From positions 91,332 to 155,331 of the forward strand of contig WOUS01000008.1 of NCBI GenBank assembly GCA_009772985.1: a DNA stretch of 64,000 bases, in the 5' to 3' direction. The notes under the pieces were generated by a model, which made no database searches, was not told the origin of the DNA, and was given only the letters and a program-made list of their open reading frames with translations. Source of the DNA: Anaerolineaceae bacterium. Its GTDB lineage: Bacteria; Chloroflexota; Anaerolineae; Anaerolineales; Villigracilaceae. A program made the position numbers and the translations under genes. Numbering within the stretch: position 1 is the first letter of the stretch; every line of letters starts with the position of its first letter. Positions 23,677 to 32,516 of the stretch are shown here, in pieces.

Positions 23677-23802
23677 TAAAATGTAGGGGTTCTGTCCATC
23701 CCTTGCAGGCTCCCATCGCCGCGCGGCGCAGTCCTTCCTGCCCCTCTCCGCGCTGCGGCTGACGCCGAAAAACTGAAAATACACTTGAAGGAGTAAAGTT
23801 CG
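23677..23802 (+). promoter_or_regulatory. putative promoter and 120-base leader of rpsP operon
   Basis: TAAAAT at 23677-23682 with CTGGCA 17 bases upstream could be a promoter, giving an unusually long leader before rpsP. The leader contains GC-rich segments able to pair (for example CTCCGCGCTGCGG). GAAGGAG lies just before the start. No known ribosomal leader motif is recognised. Confidence 0.4.
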
Positions 23803-24147
23803 ATGGTTCGTATTCGTCTTCGCCGTACTGGCCAGAAAGGCCAGCCGTCCTATCGTATTGTCGTAGCGGACAAGGAAAGCCCGCGCGATGGCCGTTTCCT
23901 TGAGATCGTGGGTTTTTACAATCCGCGCACCGATCCGGCCACCCTCAGCATCAAGGAAGACCGCGTCTACGACTGGATGAACAGGGGCGCCCTGCCGACC
24001 GAGTCGGTGGCGCAGTTGTTCAGGACCTCCGGCACGCAGGAGCGCTTCGACCGCCTGAAGAAAGGCGAGTCGTCTATTGAGACGCTCCTGGCCGAGGTCG
24101 AGAATGCCAAAGCAGAACGCGTCGTCAGCAGCAGGACCCGCAAGTAA
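23803..24147 (+). CDS. rpsP: 30S ribosomal protein S16
   Basis: Small-subunit protein of 114 residues. It begins MVRIRLRRTGQKGQPSYRIVVADKESPRDGRF, diagnostic of S16, and has VGFYNPRTDP. The C-terminal ~30 residues (after about residue 83) extend beyond the minimal S16 core and are charged. Followed after 3 bases by khpA and then rimM, the usual rpsP-KH-rimM order; trmD and rplS, often next, are absent. Confidence 0.96.
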   Translation: MVRIRLRRTGQKGQPSYRIVVADKESPRDGRFLEIVGFYNPRTDPATLSIKEDRVYDWMNRGALPTESVAQLFRTSGTQERFDRLKKGESSIETLLAEVENAKAERVVSSRTRK

Positions 24148-24150
24148 GCG

Positions 24151-24384
24151 ATGAAAGCGCTGACCGAATACATTGCCCGGTCCCTCGTGGACCACCCGGA
24201 GGATGTCGCGGTGGATGAGATCCGCCACAGCGGACGCGTGACCCTGGAACTGCACGTTGCCAAGGACGACATGGGCCGCGTCATCGGCAAAGGGGGACGG
24301 GTGGCGAACGCCATCCGCACCTTGCTGCGGGTCGCGGCGGAACGCGATGGCAGCCAGGTCACCCTCGATGTGGTGGAACCCTAA
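24151..24384 (+). CDS. khpA: KH-domain RNA-binding protein KhpA
   Basis: 77 residues with a single type II KH domain. The nucleic-acid-binding loop is V-I-G-K-G-G-R in DMGRVIGKGGRVANAIRTLL. KhpA usually pairs with KhpB and binds many RNAs. Start ATG 24151 three bases after rpsP; rimM begins 4 bases after the stop. Size and position are typical. Confidence 0.93.
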   Translation: MKALTEYIARSLVDHPEDVAVDEIRHSGRVTLELHVAKDDMGRVIGKGGRVANAIRTLLRVAAERDGSQVTLDVVEP

Positions 24385-24388
24385 CCAC

Positions 24389-24952
24389 ATGTCCGGAAAA
24401 AAAGAACGACCGTCAGGCTCGCCAACCGCTGGCGAGCCTGCCTTCTTAGCGGCTGGAAAGGTGCGCCGTTCGCACGGGGTGCGCGGCGAGGTGGTGGCGG
24501 AACTCTACACCGATTTCCCGGAGCGTCTGCGCCCGAAGACGAAAGTCTATCTGGGCGAAAAGCATCTCCCGATGACCCTGCGCAGCGCCCGCATTCACAA
24601 CGAAGGCCTGCTGCTCGGCTTCGAAGGGATTGATACGCCGGAAGAGGCGGGCCGCTTCCGCAACCAGACGCTCTACGTTTCCGCCCGCACCCTCCCGGAC
24701 CTCGCCGATGGGGAATACTACTTTTACCAACTCGTCGGCCTGAGCGTGGTGGACGAAGACGGGAAACCGCTGGGCACGTTGACCGAGATCGTGGAGACTG
24801 GGGCGAACGATGTGTACGTGGTAGCCGATCCGTCCGGGACCGAGGTCCTGCTCCCGGCCATCCCCGACGTTATCCTGGACGTGGACCTGGACGCGAAGAC
24901 GATGCGCGTCCACCTCCTGCCGGGGCTGGTCGAAGAAGATAGCGACGAGTGA
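24389..24952 (+). CDS. rimM: 16S rRNA processing/maturation factor RimM
   Basis: 187 residues that bind S19 in the 30S head during assembly. N-terminal RimM barrel (AAGKVRRSHGVRGEVVAELYTDFPERL) and C-terminal PRC-barrel (YYFYQLVGLSVVDEDG..LGTLTEIVETGANDVYVV, then LLPAIPDVI). ATG 24389 was chosen because it follows khpA by 4 bases; an in-frame upstream start would lie inside khpA. Residues ~9-18 before the conserved domain are encoded by a perfect palindrome (24414-24440), so the N-terminus is probably repeat-derived. Confidence 0.94.
   Translation: MSGKKERPSGSPTAGEPAFLAAGKVRRSHGVRGEVVAELYTDFPERLRPKTKVYLGEKHLPMTLRSARIHNEGLLLGFEGIDTPEEAGRFRNQTLYVSARTLPDLADGEYYFYQLVGLSVVDEDGKPLGTLTEIVETGANDVYVVADPSGTEVLLPAIPDVILDVDLDAKTMRVHLLPGLVEEDSDE
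24414..24440. repeat. perfect palindrome in the 5' end of rimM
   Basis: CAGGCTCGCCA (24414-24424) and TGGCGAGCCTG (24430-24440) form a perfect 11-bp stem with a 5-base loop, translated in frame within the non-conserved N-terminus of RimM. Confidence 0.75.
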
Positions 24953-25003
24953 CGAGCGGCGAGTCAACGATCATCAATCGTCATCGTCAATCGCAAATCG
25001 TAA

Positions 25004-26107
25004 ATGGATAAACGCTACTGGGTCGGCTTCAATCTGGTCAAAGGCATCGGGGCGGTGCGCCTGCAGGCCCTGATGGACCATTTCGGCGACCTGGAACTGG
25101 CCTGGCAGGCTCCCGCCGACGCGTTGCAGGCCGCCGGTCTCAGCCCGAAACTGGCCGAGCGCGTGGCGCAGGTGCGCGCCGGCGTGGACCTGGAGAAATA
25201 CCTGGCAAACGTCGCGGCGCAGGGCATCGGCATCCTGACCTGGGAGGACGAACTCTACCCGCCGCGTTTGAAAGAGATTGACCAGCCGCCGCCGATCCTG
25301 TACGTGCGCGGCGCATTGACAACCGAAGATGCCTGGGCGGTGGCCGTGGTGGGGACGCGGCGCGTCAGCGCCTACGGGCGGCAGGTGACCGAGGAACTTG
25401 CCGCGTTCCTGGCCGCCAACGGCGTGACCGTCGTCTCGGGCCTGGCGCGCGGGGTGGACGCCATCGCCCACCAGTCCGCGCTCAAGGCCGGCGGGCGGAC
25501 GATTGCCGTGCTCGGCTGCGGCGTGGACCGCGTCTATCCGCCGGAACACATGCAGCTGGCCGAAAAAATGATGACCAGCGGGGCGCTCATCAGTGATTAC
25601 GCCCCCGGCACCCCGCCCGACGCCTCCAACTTCCCGCCGCGCAACCGCATCATCTCCGGCCTGGCAATGGCGACCGTCGTCGTCGAGGCCGGCGAGACCA
25701 GCGGCGCACTCATCACAGCGCAGTTCGCCGTGGACCAGGGGCGCGAGGTCTTTGCCGTGCCGGGCAACATCCTGGCCCCGCAGTCGAAAGGCACGAACCG
25801 GCTGATCGCCCAGGGCGCGCGTCCCATGCTTTCGGCCCGCGACCTGCTCGACGTGCTGAACCTGACGCGGGTGGTCCAGCAGCGCGAGGTCCGGCAGGCG
25901 CTCCCGGCAGACGAAACCGAGTCGAAACTGCTGGCTGCCCTGACCCACGAGCCGCTCCACATGGACGATATCCGCAGCCAGACCGGCCTGCCCATCGAGC
26001 GCGTCTCGGCCACGCTGGTGATGATGGAACTCAAAGGCTTGGTCCGGCAGGTGGGCGGGAACAATTACGTTGCCGTCCGCGAGGGCCAGGCGGAATATAA
26101 GGCATAA
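25004..26107 (+). CDS. dprA: DNA-processing protein DprA
   Basis: 367 residues. Loads RecA on incoming single-stranded DNA during natural transformation. Architecture: N-terminal helix-hairpin-helix-like part (1-~75), the Rossmann-like core with VVGTRRVSAYGRQVTEELA, VSGLARGVDAIAHQSAL, AVLGCGVDRVYPPEH, FPPRNRIISGLA and GALITAQFAVDQGREVFAVPG, and a C-terminal winged helix (~310-355). Upstream bases 24953-25003 are a degenerate run of ATCGTCAATCG-like units with no clear ribosome-binding site. It implies possible competence, though no com genes are in the window. Confidence 0.94.
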   Translation: MDKRYWVGFNLVKGIGAVRLQALMDHFGDLELAWQAPADALQAAGLSPKLAERVAQVRAGVDLEKYLANVAAQGIGILTWEDELYPPRLKEIDQPPPILYVRGALTTEDAWAVAVVGTRRVSAYGRQVTEELAAFLAANGVTVVSGLARGVDAIAHQSALKAGGRTIAVLGCGVDRVYPPEHMQLAEKMMTSGALISDYAPGTPPDASNFPPRNRIISGLAMATVVVEAGETSGALITAQFAVDQGREVFAVPGNILAPQSKGTNRLIAQGARPMLSARDLLDVLNLTRVVQQREVRQALPADETESKLLAALTHEPLHMDDIRSQTGLPIERVSATLVMMELKGLVRQVGGNNYVAVREGQAEYKA

Positions 26108-26146
26108 AAAACAAAAAGCGAAAACAAAAGATTACGGAAAAAAAGA

Positions 26147-27238
26147 ATGGATCATACTTACGCTGTCATTATGGCTGGAGGGAGCGGAACCCGTCTTTGG
26201 CCCGTCTCCCGCAAGGATCATCCCAAGCATACCCTGCCGCTGCTGGGCGAGCAGACGCTCTTCCAGACCACGGTAGAGCGCCTGTCTGGCCTTTTGCCCG
26301 TGGAGCGCATCCTGGTGGTGACCGCCGCCGATCATGCCGCGGAACTCCGCCAGCAGGCCCCGCAACTGCCGCAGGAGAATTTCCTGCTGGAGCCGGAACC
26401 GCGCGGCACAGCCTCGGTGGTCGGCCTGGCGGCGGTGGCGCTCACCCGTCGGGACCCGGAAGCGGTCATGGCGGTGTTGCCGTCGGACCACTTCATCCAC
26501 AACCGCGACCTGTTCCATCTCGTCCTGCACGTGGCGGTGGAGGTGGCGCGCAAGGATTACCTGGTAACGCTCGGCATCACGCCGACGTTCCCCGCCACCG
26601 GCTACGGGTACATCCAGCGCGGCGATCTGCTGCCGGAGCAGTTTGCCTATCCGGTTTACCGGGTGCTGCAGTTCAAGGAAAAGCCAAAGGAAGCCGCGGC
26701 GTTGGAGATGCTCCGGCGCGGCGACCATTCCTGGAACTCGGGCATGTTCATCTGGCGCGCGGACGCCATCCTGAAGGAGTTTGCCCGGCAGATGCCGGAA
26801 CTCAAGACGGCCCTGGACCGCGTGGGGGCGGCGTGGAAAGATGCCGATAAACGCGCGGCAGTTATCGGGTCCGAATGGCCGCGGCTGGAGTCGAAAACGA
26901 TTGACTACGGCGTGATGGAACACGCCGAACGCGTCGCCGTGCTCCCGGCCTCCGGCCTGGGTTGGAGCGACGTGGGCAACTGGGATTCGCTGTTCGATGT
27001 CCTGCTGTCCGACGAATCCGGGAACATCGTCTTCGGCGGGAAGCACAAGGAGATCGACACGCATGGATCGCTCATTTACGGCAACGGGGAAGACCGGCTG
27101 GTTGTCACCATTGGTGTGGACGACCTGATCATCGTGGATAGCGGCGACGTTTTGCTGGTCTGCCGCAAGGACCAGGCCCAGAAAGTGCGCGAGATCGTCG
27201 AGCGCCTGAAAAAAGAAAAACAAGACCGATATCTTTAG
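26147..27238 (+). CDS. manC: mannose-1-phosphate guanylyltransferase
   Basis: Makes GDP-mannose from GTP and mannose-1-phosphate for cell-surface glycans. It has 363 residues with the nucleotidyltransferase signature MAGGSGTRLWPVSRKDHPKH, LPSDHFI, the GYIQRGD region, the F-K-E-K-P sugar-phosphate motif, WNSGMFIWRAD, and the C-terminal SDVGNWDSL with left-handed helix repeats. Length fits the monofunctional form without the isomerase domain of E. coli ManC. It lies 39 bases after dprA and 10 bases before topA. Confidence 0.92.
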   Translation: MDHTYAVIMAGGSGTRLWPVSRKDHPKHTLPLLGEQTLFQTTVERLSGLLPVERILVVTAADHAAELRQQAPQLPQENFLLEPEPRGTASVVGLAAVALTRRDPEAVMAVLPSDHFIHNRDLFHLVLHVAVEVARKDYLVTLGITPTFPATGYGYIQRGDLLPEQFAYPVYRVLQFKEKPKEAAALEMLRRGDHSWNSGMFIWRADAILKEFARQMPELKTALDRVGAAWKDADKRAAVIGSEWPRLESKTIDYGVMEHAERVAVLPASGLGWSDVGNWDSLFDVLLSDESGNIVFGGKHKEIDTHGSLIYGNGEDRLVVTIGVDDLIIVDSGDVLLVCRKDQAQKVREIVERLKKEKQDRYL

Positions 27239-27248
27239 GAGTTGTCTC

Positions 27249-29558
27249 ATGGAAGCCTATTGCATGAAATGCAAGACCAAGCGGGAAATCGTTGACCCTC
27301 AACCGTCGTTCAACGCGGCCGGGTCGCCAGTCACGCGCGGCACCTGCGGCGTGTGCGGAACGACCCTGTACCGCATCGGCAAGACACCCGCCCATGAGGG
27401 GATGGTCAAGCCGGATAAAAACGCCAACCGTTCCGGCAAATTGGTCATCGTCGAGTCCCCGGCCAAGGCCAAAACGGTGGGACGCTTCCTCGGCAAGGGC
27501 TACACCGTGCGCGCTTCGGTGGGACACATCCGCGACCTGCTGCGCTCGCAGTTGTCGGTGGACGTGGAAAACAATTTTGCGCCCAAGTACCGGGTCCCGA
27601 ACGAGAAGAAGGGAGTGGTGAAGGAACTCAAGGCGCTGGCAAAGGAAGCCGCCGAAATCTACCTTGCCACCGACCCCGACCGCGAAGGCGAGGCGATTTC
27701 CTGGCATTTGATGGAAGCCGCGGCGATTGACCCGAAACTGGCGAAGCGCGTGGTCTTCCATGAGATCACCGAGAACGCCATCAACGAGGCCTTCTCGAAC
27801 CCGCGTGAGATCAACATGGACCTGGTCAATGCCCAGCAGGCGCGGCGCATTTTGGATCGGCTGGTCGGCTACAGTATCAGTCCCATCCTGTGGGAGAAGG
27901 TGCGCTCGCGGCTGACGGCCGGCCGCGTCCAGTCGGTGGCGCTGCGGCTCATCGTCGAGCGCGAGCGCGAGATTGACGCCTTCAACCCGGTGGAGTACTG
28001 GTCCATCGAGGCGGAGTTCAAGCCCGAAGCGGAGAAGAAGATAACATTTATTACCAAGCTAGCGAAGATCGATGGTGAAGACCCTGAACTGGGCAATGAA
28101 CAAATCGTCGTGCCGATCTTGGAAGATATAGAGAAATCTAATTTCACGGTAACTAAGATTAAACGATGGGAGCGCCACCGCAAACCGCTGGCCCCGTTCA
28201 CCACCTCCACGCTCCAGCAGGAGGCCTCCCGCAAACTTGGCTTCACCGCCAAGCGGACGATGGGCCTGGCGCAGGGCCTCTACGAAGGCCAGGACGTGGG
28301 CGAGGGCGGCACGACCGGCCTCATCACCTACATGCGCACCGACTCGACCAATATCGCCGCAGTGGCGCTGGACGAAGTGCGCGGCTACATAGCCCAACGC
28401 TATGGCAAGGATTTCCTGCCCGAGAAACCGATCGAATACAAAACGAAGGCCAAAGGCGCGCAGGAAGCCCACGAAGCCGTCCGCCCGACCTCGGTCCTGC
28501 GCGACCCGGATAAGGTTAAACCGTTCCTCGAACCGGCCATGTTCAAACTGTACCAACTCATCTGGCAGCGCTTCGTGGCCTGCCAGATGGAAGCCGCAGT
28601 GTACGACACGCTCTCGGTCGAAGTGACCGGGACCGGGTCCGAACACGCCTACCTGTTCCGCGCCGCCGGTTCGGCGGTCAAGTTCCCCGGCTTCCTGGTC
28701 GTTTACGAGGAAGCCAAAAACGAGGATAAGAAATCCGAGGAAGATGACGAGATGAACGTCCGTATCCCGGCCTCAGTGGTCGAGGGGCAGAAACAGGAAC
28801 TGGTGCGGCTCATCCCGGAGCAGCATTTCACCCAGCCGCCGCCGCGCTACTCCGAAGCCAGCCTGGTGGCGACGCTGGAAGAGTACGGCATCGGGCGTCC
28901 GTCTACTTACGCACCCACGATCTCGACCATCCAGCAGCGCGGCTATGTTGAGCGGATAGACCGCCGCCTCTTCCCGACCGAGACCGGCATCCTGGTCAAT
29001 GACCTGATGATGCAGTATTTCCCGGCAATCATTGATTACCAGTTCACCGCGCATATGGAAGAAGACCTGGATAAAATATCCGAGGGTCAGGCCAACTGGG
29101 TCAATGTGATGGATGCGTTCTATAAACCCTTTGCTGTGACGGTGGCGAAGGCCCAGGCCGAGATGCCCGTCATCAAGACCGGCCCCGAGCCGGTTGGCCG
29201 CGCCTGCCCCGACTGCGGCAAGGACCTCATCATCCGCTACGGGCGCTACGGCAAGTTCATCGCCTGCTCCGGCTTCCCGGCCTGCCGTCACACCGAGGCC
29301 TGGCTGGAGAAGATTGGCGTGACCTGCCCGAAGGACGGCGGCGAGATCGCCGAACGCAAGACGCGCAAGGGACGCATCTTCTACGGCTGCGTCAATTACC
29401 CGAACTGCGATTTCACCTCGTGGAAACGCCCGCTCCCCAAGCCCTGCCCCAAGTGCGGCGGCCTGCTGGTCATTGCCAACAAGCGCGAGGCGCAATGCTC
29501 GGCCTGCGAGGAAACCTTCCTGCTCGAAGACGTGGTCGTCGAGACCGCCCAGGAGTAG
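27249..29558 (+). CDS. topA: DNA topoisomerase I with N-terminal DUF5679 zinc ribbon
   Basis: Type IA topoisomerase, 769 residues, relaxes negative supercoils. The N-terminal ~50 residues (YCMKCKTKREI...CGVCGTTLYR) form a DUF5679-like C4 zinc ribbon not usual in TopA. The TOPRIM domain follows (LVIVESPAKAKTVGRFLGKGY, then the acidic DPDREGEAIS), then the active-site region with the catalytic Tyr in GLITYMRTDSTNIA, RPSTYAPTI, and two C-terminal C4 zinc ribbons (CPDCGK, CPKDGGEI..., CPKCGG). DNA at about 28039-28168 is clearly AT-richer than the rest of the gene. RBS: GGAG at 27239-27242. Confidence 0.96.
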   Translation: MEAYCMKCKTKREIVDPQPSFNAAGSPVTRGTCGVCGTTLYRIGKTPAHEGMVKPDKNANRSGKLVIVESPAKAKTVGRFLGKGYTVRASVGHIRDLLRSQLSVDVENNFAPKYRVPNEKKGVVKELKALAKEAAEIYLATDPDREGEAISWHLMEAAAIDPKLAKRVVFHEITENAINEAFSNPREINMDLVNAQQARRILDRLVGYSISPILWEKVRSRLTAGRVQSVALRLIVEREREIDAFNPVEYWSIEAEFKPEAEKKITFITKLAKIDGEDPELGNEQIVVPILEDIEKSNFTVTKIKRWERHRKPLAPFTTSTLQQEASRKLGFTAKRTMGLAQGLYEGQDVGEGGTTGLITYMRTDSTNIAAVALDEVRGYIAQRYGKDFLPEKPIEYKTKAKGAQEAHEAVRPTSVLRDPDKVKPFLEPAMFKLYQLIWQRFVACQMEAAVYDTLSVEVTGTGSEHAYLFRAAGSAVKFPGFLVVYEEAKNEDKKSEEDDEMNVRIPASVVEGQKQELVRLIPEQHFTQPPPRYSEASLVATLEEYGIGRPSTYAPTISTIQQRGYVERIDRRLFPTETGILVNDLMMQYFPAIIDYQFTAHMEEDLDKISEGQANWVNVMDAFYKPFAVTVAKAQAEMPVIKTGPEPVGRACPDCGKDLIIRYGRYGKFIACSGFPACRHTEAWLEKIGVTCPKDGGEIAERKTRKGRIFYGCVNYPNCDFTSWKRPLPKPCPKCGGLLVIANKREAQCSACEETFLLEDVVVETAQE

Positions 29559-29560
29559 CC

Positions 29561-29929
29561 ATGTTCTTCCTCGCCGGTCCGCTGTTATTCGTGTTGACGA
29601 GCCTGCCCCTTTACCTCGACCCCAGTTCCGGGAGCATCCTCCTGCAATTGCTGATCGCCGGCCTGGCCGGGGCCGGGTTGTTCATTAGTATGTCCTGGAA
29701 AAGGATCAAACGTTTCTTCGGCAGAAAAGTAGAAAATGAGACTGAAGATGACGACGATGGTGATGAGGAAGAAATCGATAAACCTCGATCTACGAAACTA
29801 TCTGTTCATTTGCCCGCGAAGTGCCCAACGTGTGGAACAGCTGTTCGCCCGAATGAAGTAAAGCGGCTTGATGATGTTACAGTTGAATGCCAATACTGTG
29901 GCATGCCAATTAAAGTACATCAGAAGTAG
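29561..29929 (+). CDS. small membrane protein with C-terminal zinc ribbon
   Basis: 122 residues: two hydrophobic helices (about 2-20 and 25-45; the loop L-P-L-Y-L-D-P-S-S-G-S is typical of small two-helix proteins), a very acidic stretch (ENETEDDDDGDEEE), and a C-terminal CPTC/CQYC zinc ribbon. ATG 29561 lies 2 bases after the topA stop; the in-frame extension upstream would overlap topA. DNA from about 29690 is AT-richer than that before it. It probably translates with topA and the following methyltransferase gene (2-base gap). Function unknown. Confidence 0.78.
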   Translation: MFFLAGPLLFVLTSLPLYLDPSSGSILLQLLIAGLAGAGLFISMSWKRIKRFFGRKVENETEDDDDGDEEEIDKPRSTKLSVHLPAKCPTCGTAVRPNEVKRLDDVTVECQYCGMPIKVHQK

Positions 29930-29931
29930 AG

Positions 29932-31320
29932 ATGATTATGAAAAAACTCGGCGCCTCCTTCCGTGATCCGAGCGGGTTCCTGTTCACCCGCGACGACGTG
30001 CTGTACCGGCAGGTGAACCAGGTCTACGCGCCGGACTACGCCCGGCTGATGGACTCGGGCCTGTACGAAAAACTCGTCAAGGCCGGGCTGCTCGTCCCGC
30101 ACACGGAATCGGACGCCAAACCTGCCGACGAAAAAAACGCCTTCAAGGTTCTCCGTCCGGAGCGCGTCCCGTTCATCTCGTATCCCTACGAGTGGTCGTT
30201 CTCCCAACTGAAAGACGCGGCCCTCGCGACGCTCTCCATCCAGAAGCGCGCCCTGAAATACGGCCTGTCGCTCAAGGACGCCAGCGCCTACAACATCCAG
30301 TTTTTCAACGGCAAACCGGCGCTGGTGGACACGCTCTCCTTCGAAACCTACCAGGAGGGCGAACCCTGGGCGGCCTACCGCCAGTTCTGCCAGCACTTCC
30401 TCGCGCCGCTCGCGCTGATGGCGGCCCGCGACGTGCGCCTCGGCCAGATGCTGCGGATTTACATTGACGGCATCCCGCTCGACCTGGCCAGCCGCCTGCT
30501 CCCGGCGCGCACGCGCTGGACCTTCGGCCTGTATGCGCACATCCATCTTCACGCCCGCGCCCAGCAGCGTTACGCCGACGCGTCCCTGGACGAGGCGCGC
30601 GCCGGACGGACGATAAAAAAGCAGGCGCTCCTCGGACTGGTCAACAGCCTCGAGCGCGCCGTCCGTAAATTGAAGTGGAAAACCAAAAAGACGGAATGGG
30701 GGGATTATTACGAAGCCACCAACTATACCGAGGCGGCCTTCGCGCACAAGAAACAACTGGTGACCGAATGGGCGCAGCGCATCCGCCCGCGCCTGGTCTG
30801 GGACCTGGGCGCGAACACGGGCGTTTTCTCCCGGCTGGCGGTCGGGGACGGGTACGCGGCGGCCTTCGACGTGGACCCGCTGGCGGTGGAGCAGGACTGG
30901 CTCCAGGTCCGGAAGGAAAAGAGGAAGAACATCCTCCCGCTGGTGCTCGACCTGACCAACCCAAGCCCCGCGCTGGGATGGGACAACCGCGAGCGCGAGT
31001 CGCTCGGCCAGCGCGGCCCGGCGGGACTGGTGCTGGCGCTGGCGCTGATCCACCACCTGGCAATTTCCAATAACCTGCCGTTTGCCCGCATCGCCGAATC
31101 GTTCGCCGGGCTGGGGGAGTGGCTGGTGATCGAGTTCGTCCCGAAGGACGATTCGCAGGTCCAGAGGCTGCTCCGCAGCCGGAAGGACATCTTCGGCGAG
31201 TACACGCGCGAAGCGTTCGAGGCTGCGTTCCGGGATTTCTTCAAGATCGTGGAAACCCGGCAGGTTCAGGATTCCGCGCGCTGGATGTACCTGATGAGAA
31301 AGAAGACGGCGAAAGAGTAG
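29932..31320 (+). CDS. class I SAM-dependent methyltransferase-like protein
   Basis: 462 residues. The N-terminal ~260 residues lack an obvious catalytic motif but contain conserved-looking blocks (FLFTRDDVLYRQVN, SYPYEWSFSQLKDAAL, SAYNIQFFNGKPALVDTLSFE) that I associate with a family sometimes labelled nodulation-protein NoeA-like. The C-terminal part holds a Rossmann SAM site, WDLGANTGVFSRLAV, then AFDVDPLAVEQ and LALALIHHLAISNNLP. Substrate unknown; neighbours do not decide it. Start ATG 29932, or the second ATG at 29938. Confidence 0.75.
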   Translation: MIMKKLGASFRDPSGFLFTRDDVLYRQVNQVYAPDYARLMDSGLYEKLVKAGLLVPHTESDAKPADEKNAFKVLRPERVPFISYPYEWSFSQLKDAALATLSIQKRALKYGLSLKDASAYNIQFFNGKPALVDTLSFETYQEGEPWAAYRQFCQHFLAPLALMAARDVRLGQMLRIYIDGIPLDLASRLLPARTRWTFGLYAHIHLHARAQQRYADASLDEARAGRTIKKQALLGLVNSLERAVRKLKWKTKKTEWGDYYEATNYTEAAFAHKKQLVTEWAQRIRPRLVWDLGANTGVFSRLAVGDGYAAAFDVDPLAVEQDWLQVRKEKRKNILPLVLDLTNPSPALGWDNRERESLGQRGPAGLVLALALIHHLAISNNLPFARIAESFAGLGEWLVIEFVPKDDSQVQRLLRSRKDIFGEYTREAFEAAFRDFFKIVETRQVQDSARWMYLMRKKTAKE

Positions 31321-31340
31321 CATTTAAAGCCGGGATTCTG

Positions 31341-31375
31341 TATAATCAGGTTGTGTTGACCCGCCTCGCAAGGAG
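31341..31375 (+). promoter_or_regulatory. -10 box and RBS of the 337-aa membrane protein
   Basis: TATAAT at 31341-31346 and AAGGAG at 31370-31375, seven bases before ATG 31382. No clear -35. Confidence 0.5.
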
Positions 31376-31381
31376 CCGATT

Positions 31382-32395
31382 ATGGAAAAAGTTACCGATG
31401 TTTTGAAAAAGCCTGTGTTGAGTGGAGTGCTGGCTGGGATTGCCGGGATCATCCTGGGGCTGTTCTGGGCCTGGATGGTCCAGCCGGTGCAGTGGATCAA
31501 CGCTGACCCGTCGTTCCTTTCCGCCGATTACCAGGCGGATTACCTGCGCATGGCGATTGATTCGTACCAGGTCAATCAAAATGCCGAAGCAGCCCTCCAT
31601 CGTTACAAGAGTCTGGGTGCGAACGGGCCCGTCATCCTGGCAACCATTAACGCCAACCCGGGGAGTCAAAAGAGCGACGCCATCGGCGCGTTCACCAAGA
31701 TCGTGGAACCCGGCGGGCTTGCCGCCGCAACCTCAACCCCAACCGGCGGCGGGACAACGACAGCGGCCAGCCCGACGACCAGCGGCATCATCATCGTGGT
31801 GATCGTCGTTGTGGTGGGCGTGGTTGGGTACTTCGTCCTGCGTCTCATGCGGCCGCTGATCAAAAAGTCGGGCGAACAGACGCCGGTGCAGCAGGCCCAG
31901 CAAATGGACCGCGAGTCCCGCAAGACCGATTTCGCCGAAATGAACGAGGAGCCGCCGATCTTCCAGATGATGAACACCTACGTTGTCGGCGACGACCTGT
32001 ACACCCACTCCATGGACATCAACTCGGCCGACGGCACGTATCTCGGCCAGTGCGGACTGGAGATCGCGGATTCCATCCCCGTCTTCGACAAGCCGAAGCG
32101 CGTGCGCGGGATTGCCGTCTGGTTGTTCGGGCTGAAATACAAGGAGACGACCTGGGCGATCCTGATGCCTCCGGACGCCTACGAGAACGCCGCGCTGCGG
32201 GACCGGCTGCGCGTGAAGGGCGAGCCGATCAAGGTGGAACCGAACCTGGTCATCGAGATCGAGACGCGCGAACTCAAGATGCACGTGCGCATCGCCGATG
32301 TGGAATACGGCCAGGGCGCGACCGCCGACGAGGATTACTTCAAGCGCCTGACGCTGGAACTGGCCGTCTGGCCGAAGATCGTCGCCCCCGATTAA
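31382..32395 (+). CDS. hypothetical membrane protein, 337 aa
   Basis: Two membrane helices: one N-terminal (~12-33) and one at ~138-160 (I/V-rich), joined by a ~100-residue extracytoplasmic part that ends in a Thr/Ser/Pro/Gly linker (TSTPTGGGTTTAASPTTSG). The cytoplasmic C-terminal ~175 residues form an unassigned strand-rich domain (DLYTHSMDINSADGTYLGQCG, then RVRGIAVWLFGLKYKETTW). I do not recognise the family. A strong terminator at 32414 marks the transcript end, so the gene is probably monocistronic. Confidence 0.75.
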   Translation: MEKVTDVLKKPVLSGVLAGIAGIILGLFWAWMVQPVQWINADPSFLSADYQADYLRMAIDSYQVNQNAEAALHRYKSLGANGPVILATINANPGSQKSDAIGAFTKIVEPGGLAAATSTPTGGGTTTAASPTTSGIIIVVIVVVVGVVGYFVLRLMRPLIKKSGEQTPVQQAQQMDRESRKTDFAEMNEEPPIFQMMNTYVVGDDLYTHSMDINSADGTYLGQCGLEIADSIPVFDKPKRVRGIAVWLFGLKYKETTWAILMPPDAYENAALRDRLRVKGEPIKVEPNLVIEIETRELKMHVRIADVEYGQGATADEDYFKRLTLELAVWPKIVAPD

Positions 32396-32413
32396 AAAGT
32401 AGATGAAACGCAG

Positions 32414-32444
32414 ACGGGCGGCCCGCACGGGCCGCCCGTTTTTT
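32414..32444 (+). terminator. strong rho-independent terminator
   Basis: ACGGGCGGCCC (32414-32424) and GGGCCGCCCGT (32429-32439) form a perfect 11-bp stem with loop GCAC, followed by TTTTTA. Confidence 0.9.
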
Positions 32445-32511
32445 ATCCGCAGATTTCACAAACTACGCAAACGGGTTAAAAATCTGTGAAATCTGCGTAA
32501 TCTGTGGATTT
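32443..32511. repeat. 69-bp imperfect palindrome
   Basis: Ends ATCCGCAGATTTCACA and TGTGAAATCTGCGTAATCTG pair imperfectly. It lies between the terminator and greA and belongs in style to the same class of short palindromes found in most gaps. Confidence 0.6.
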
Positions 32512-32516
32512 TCTTT

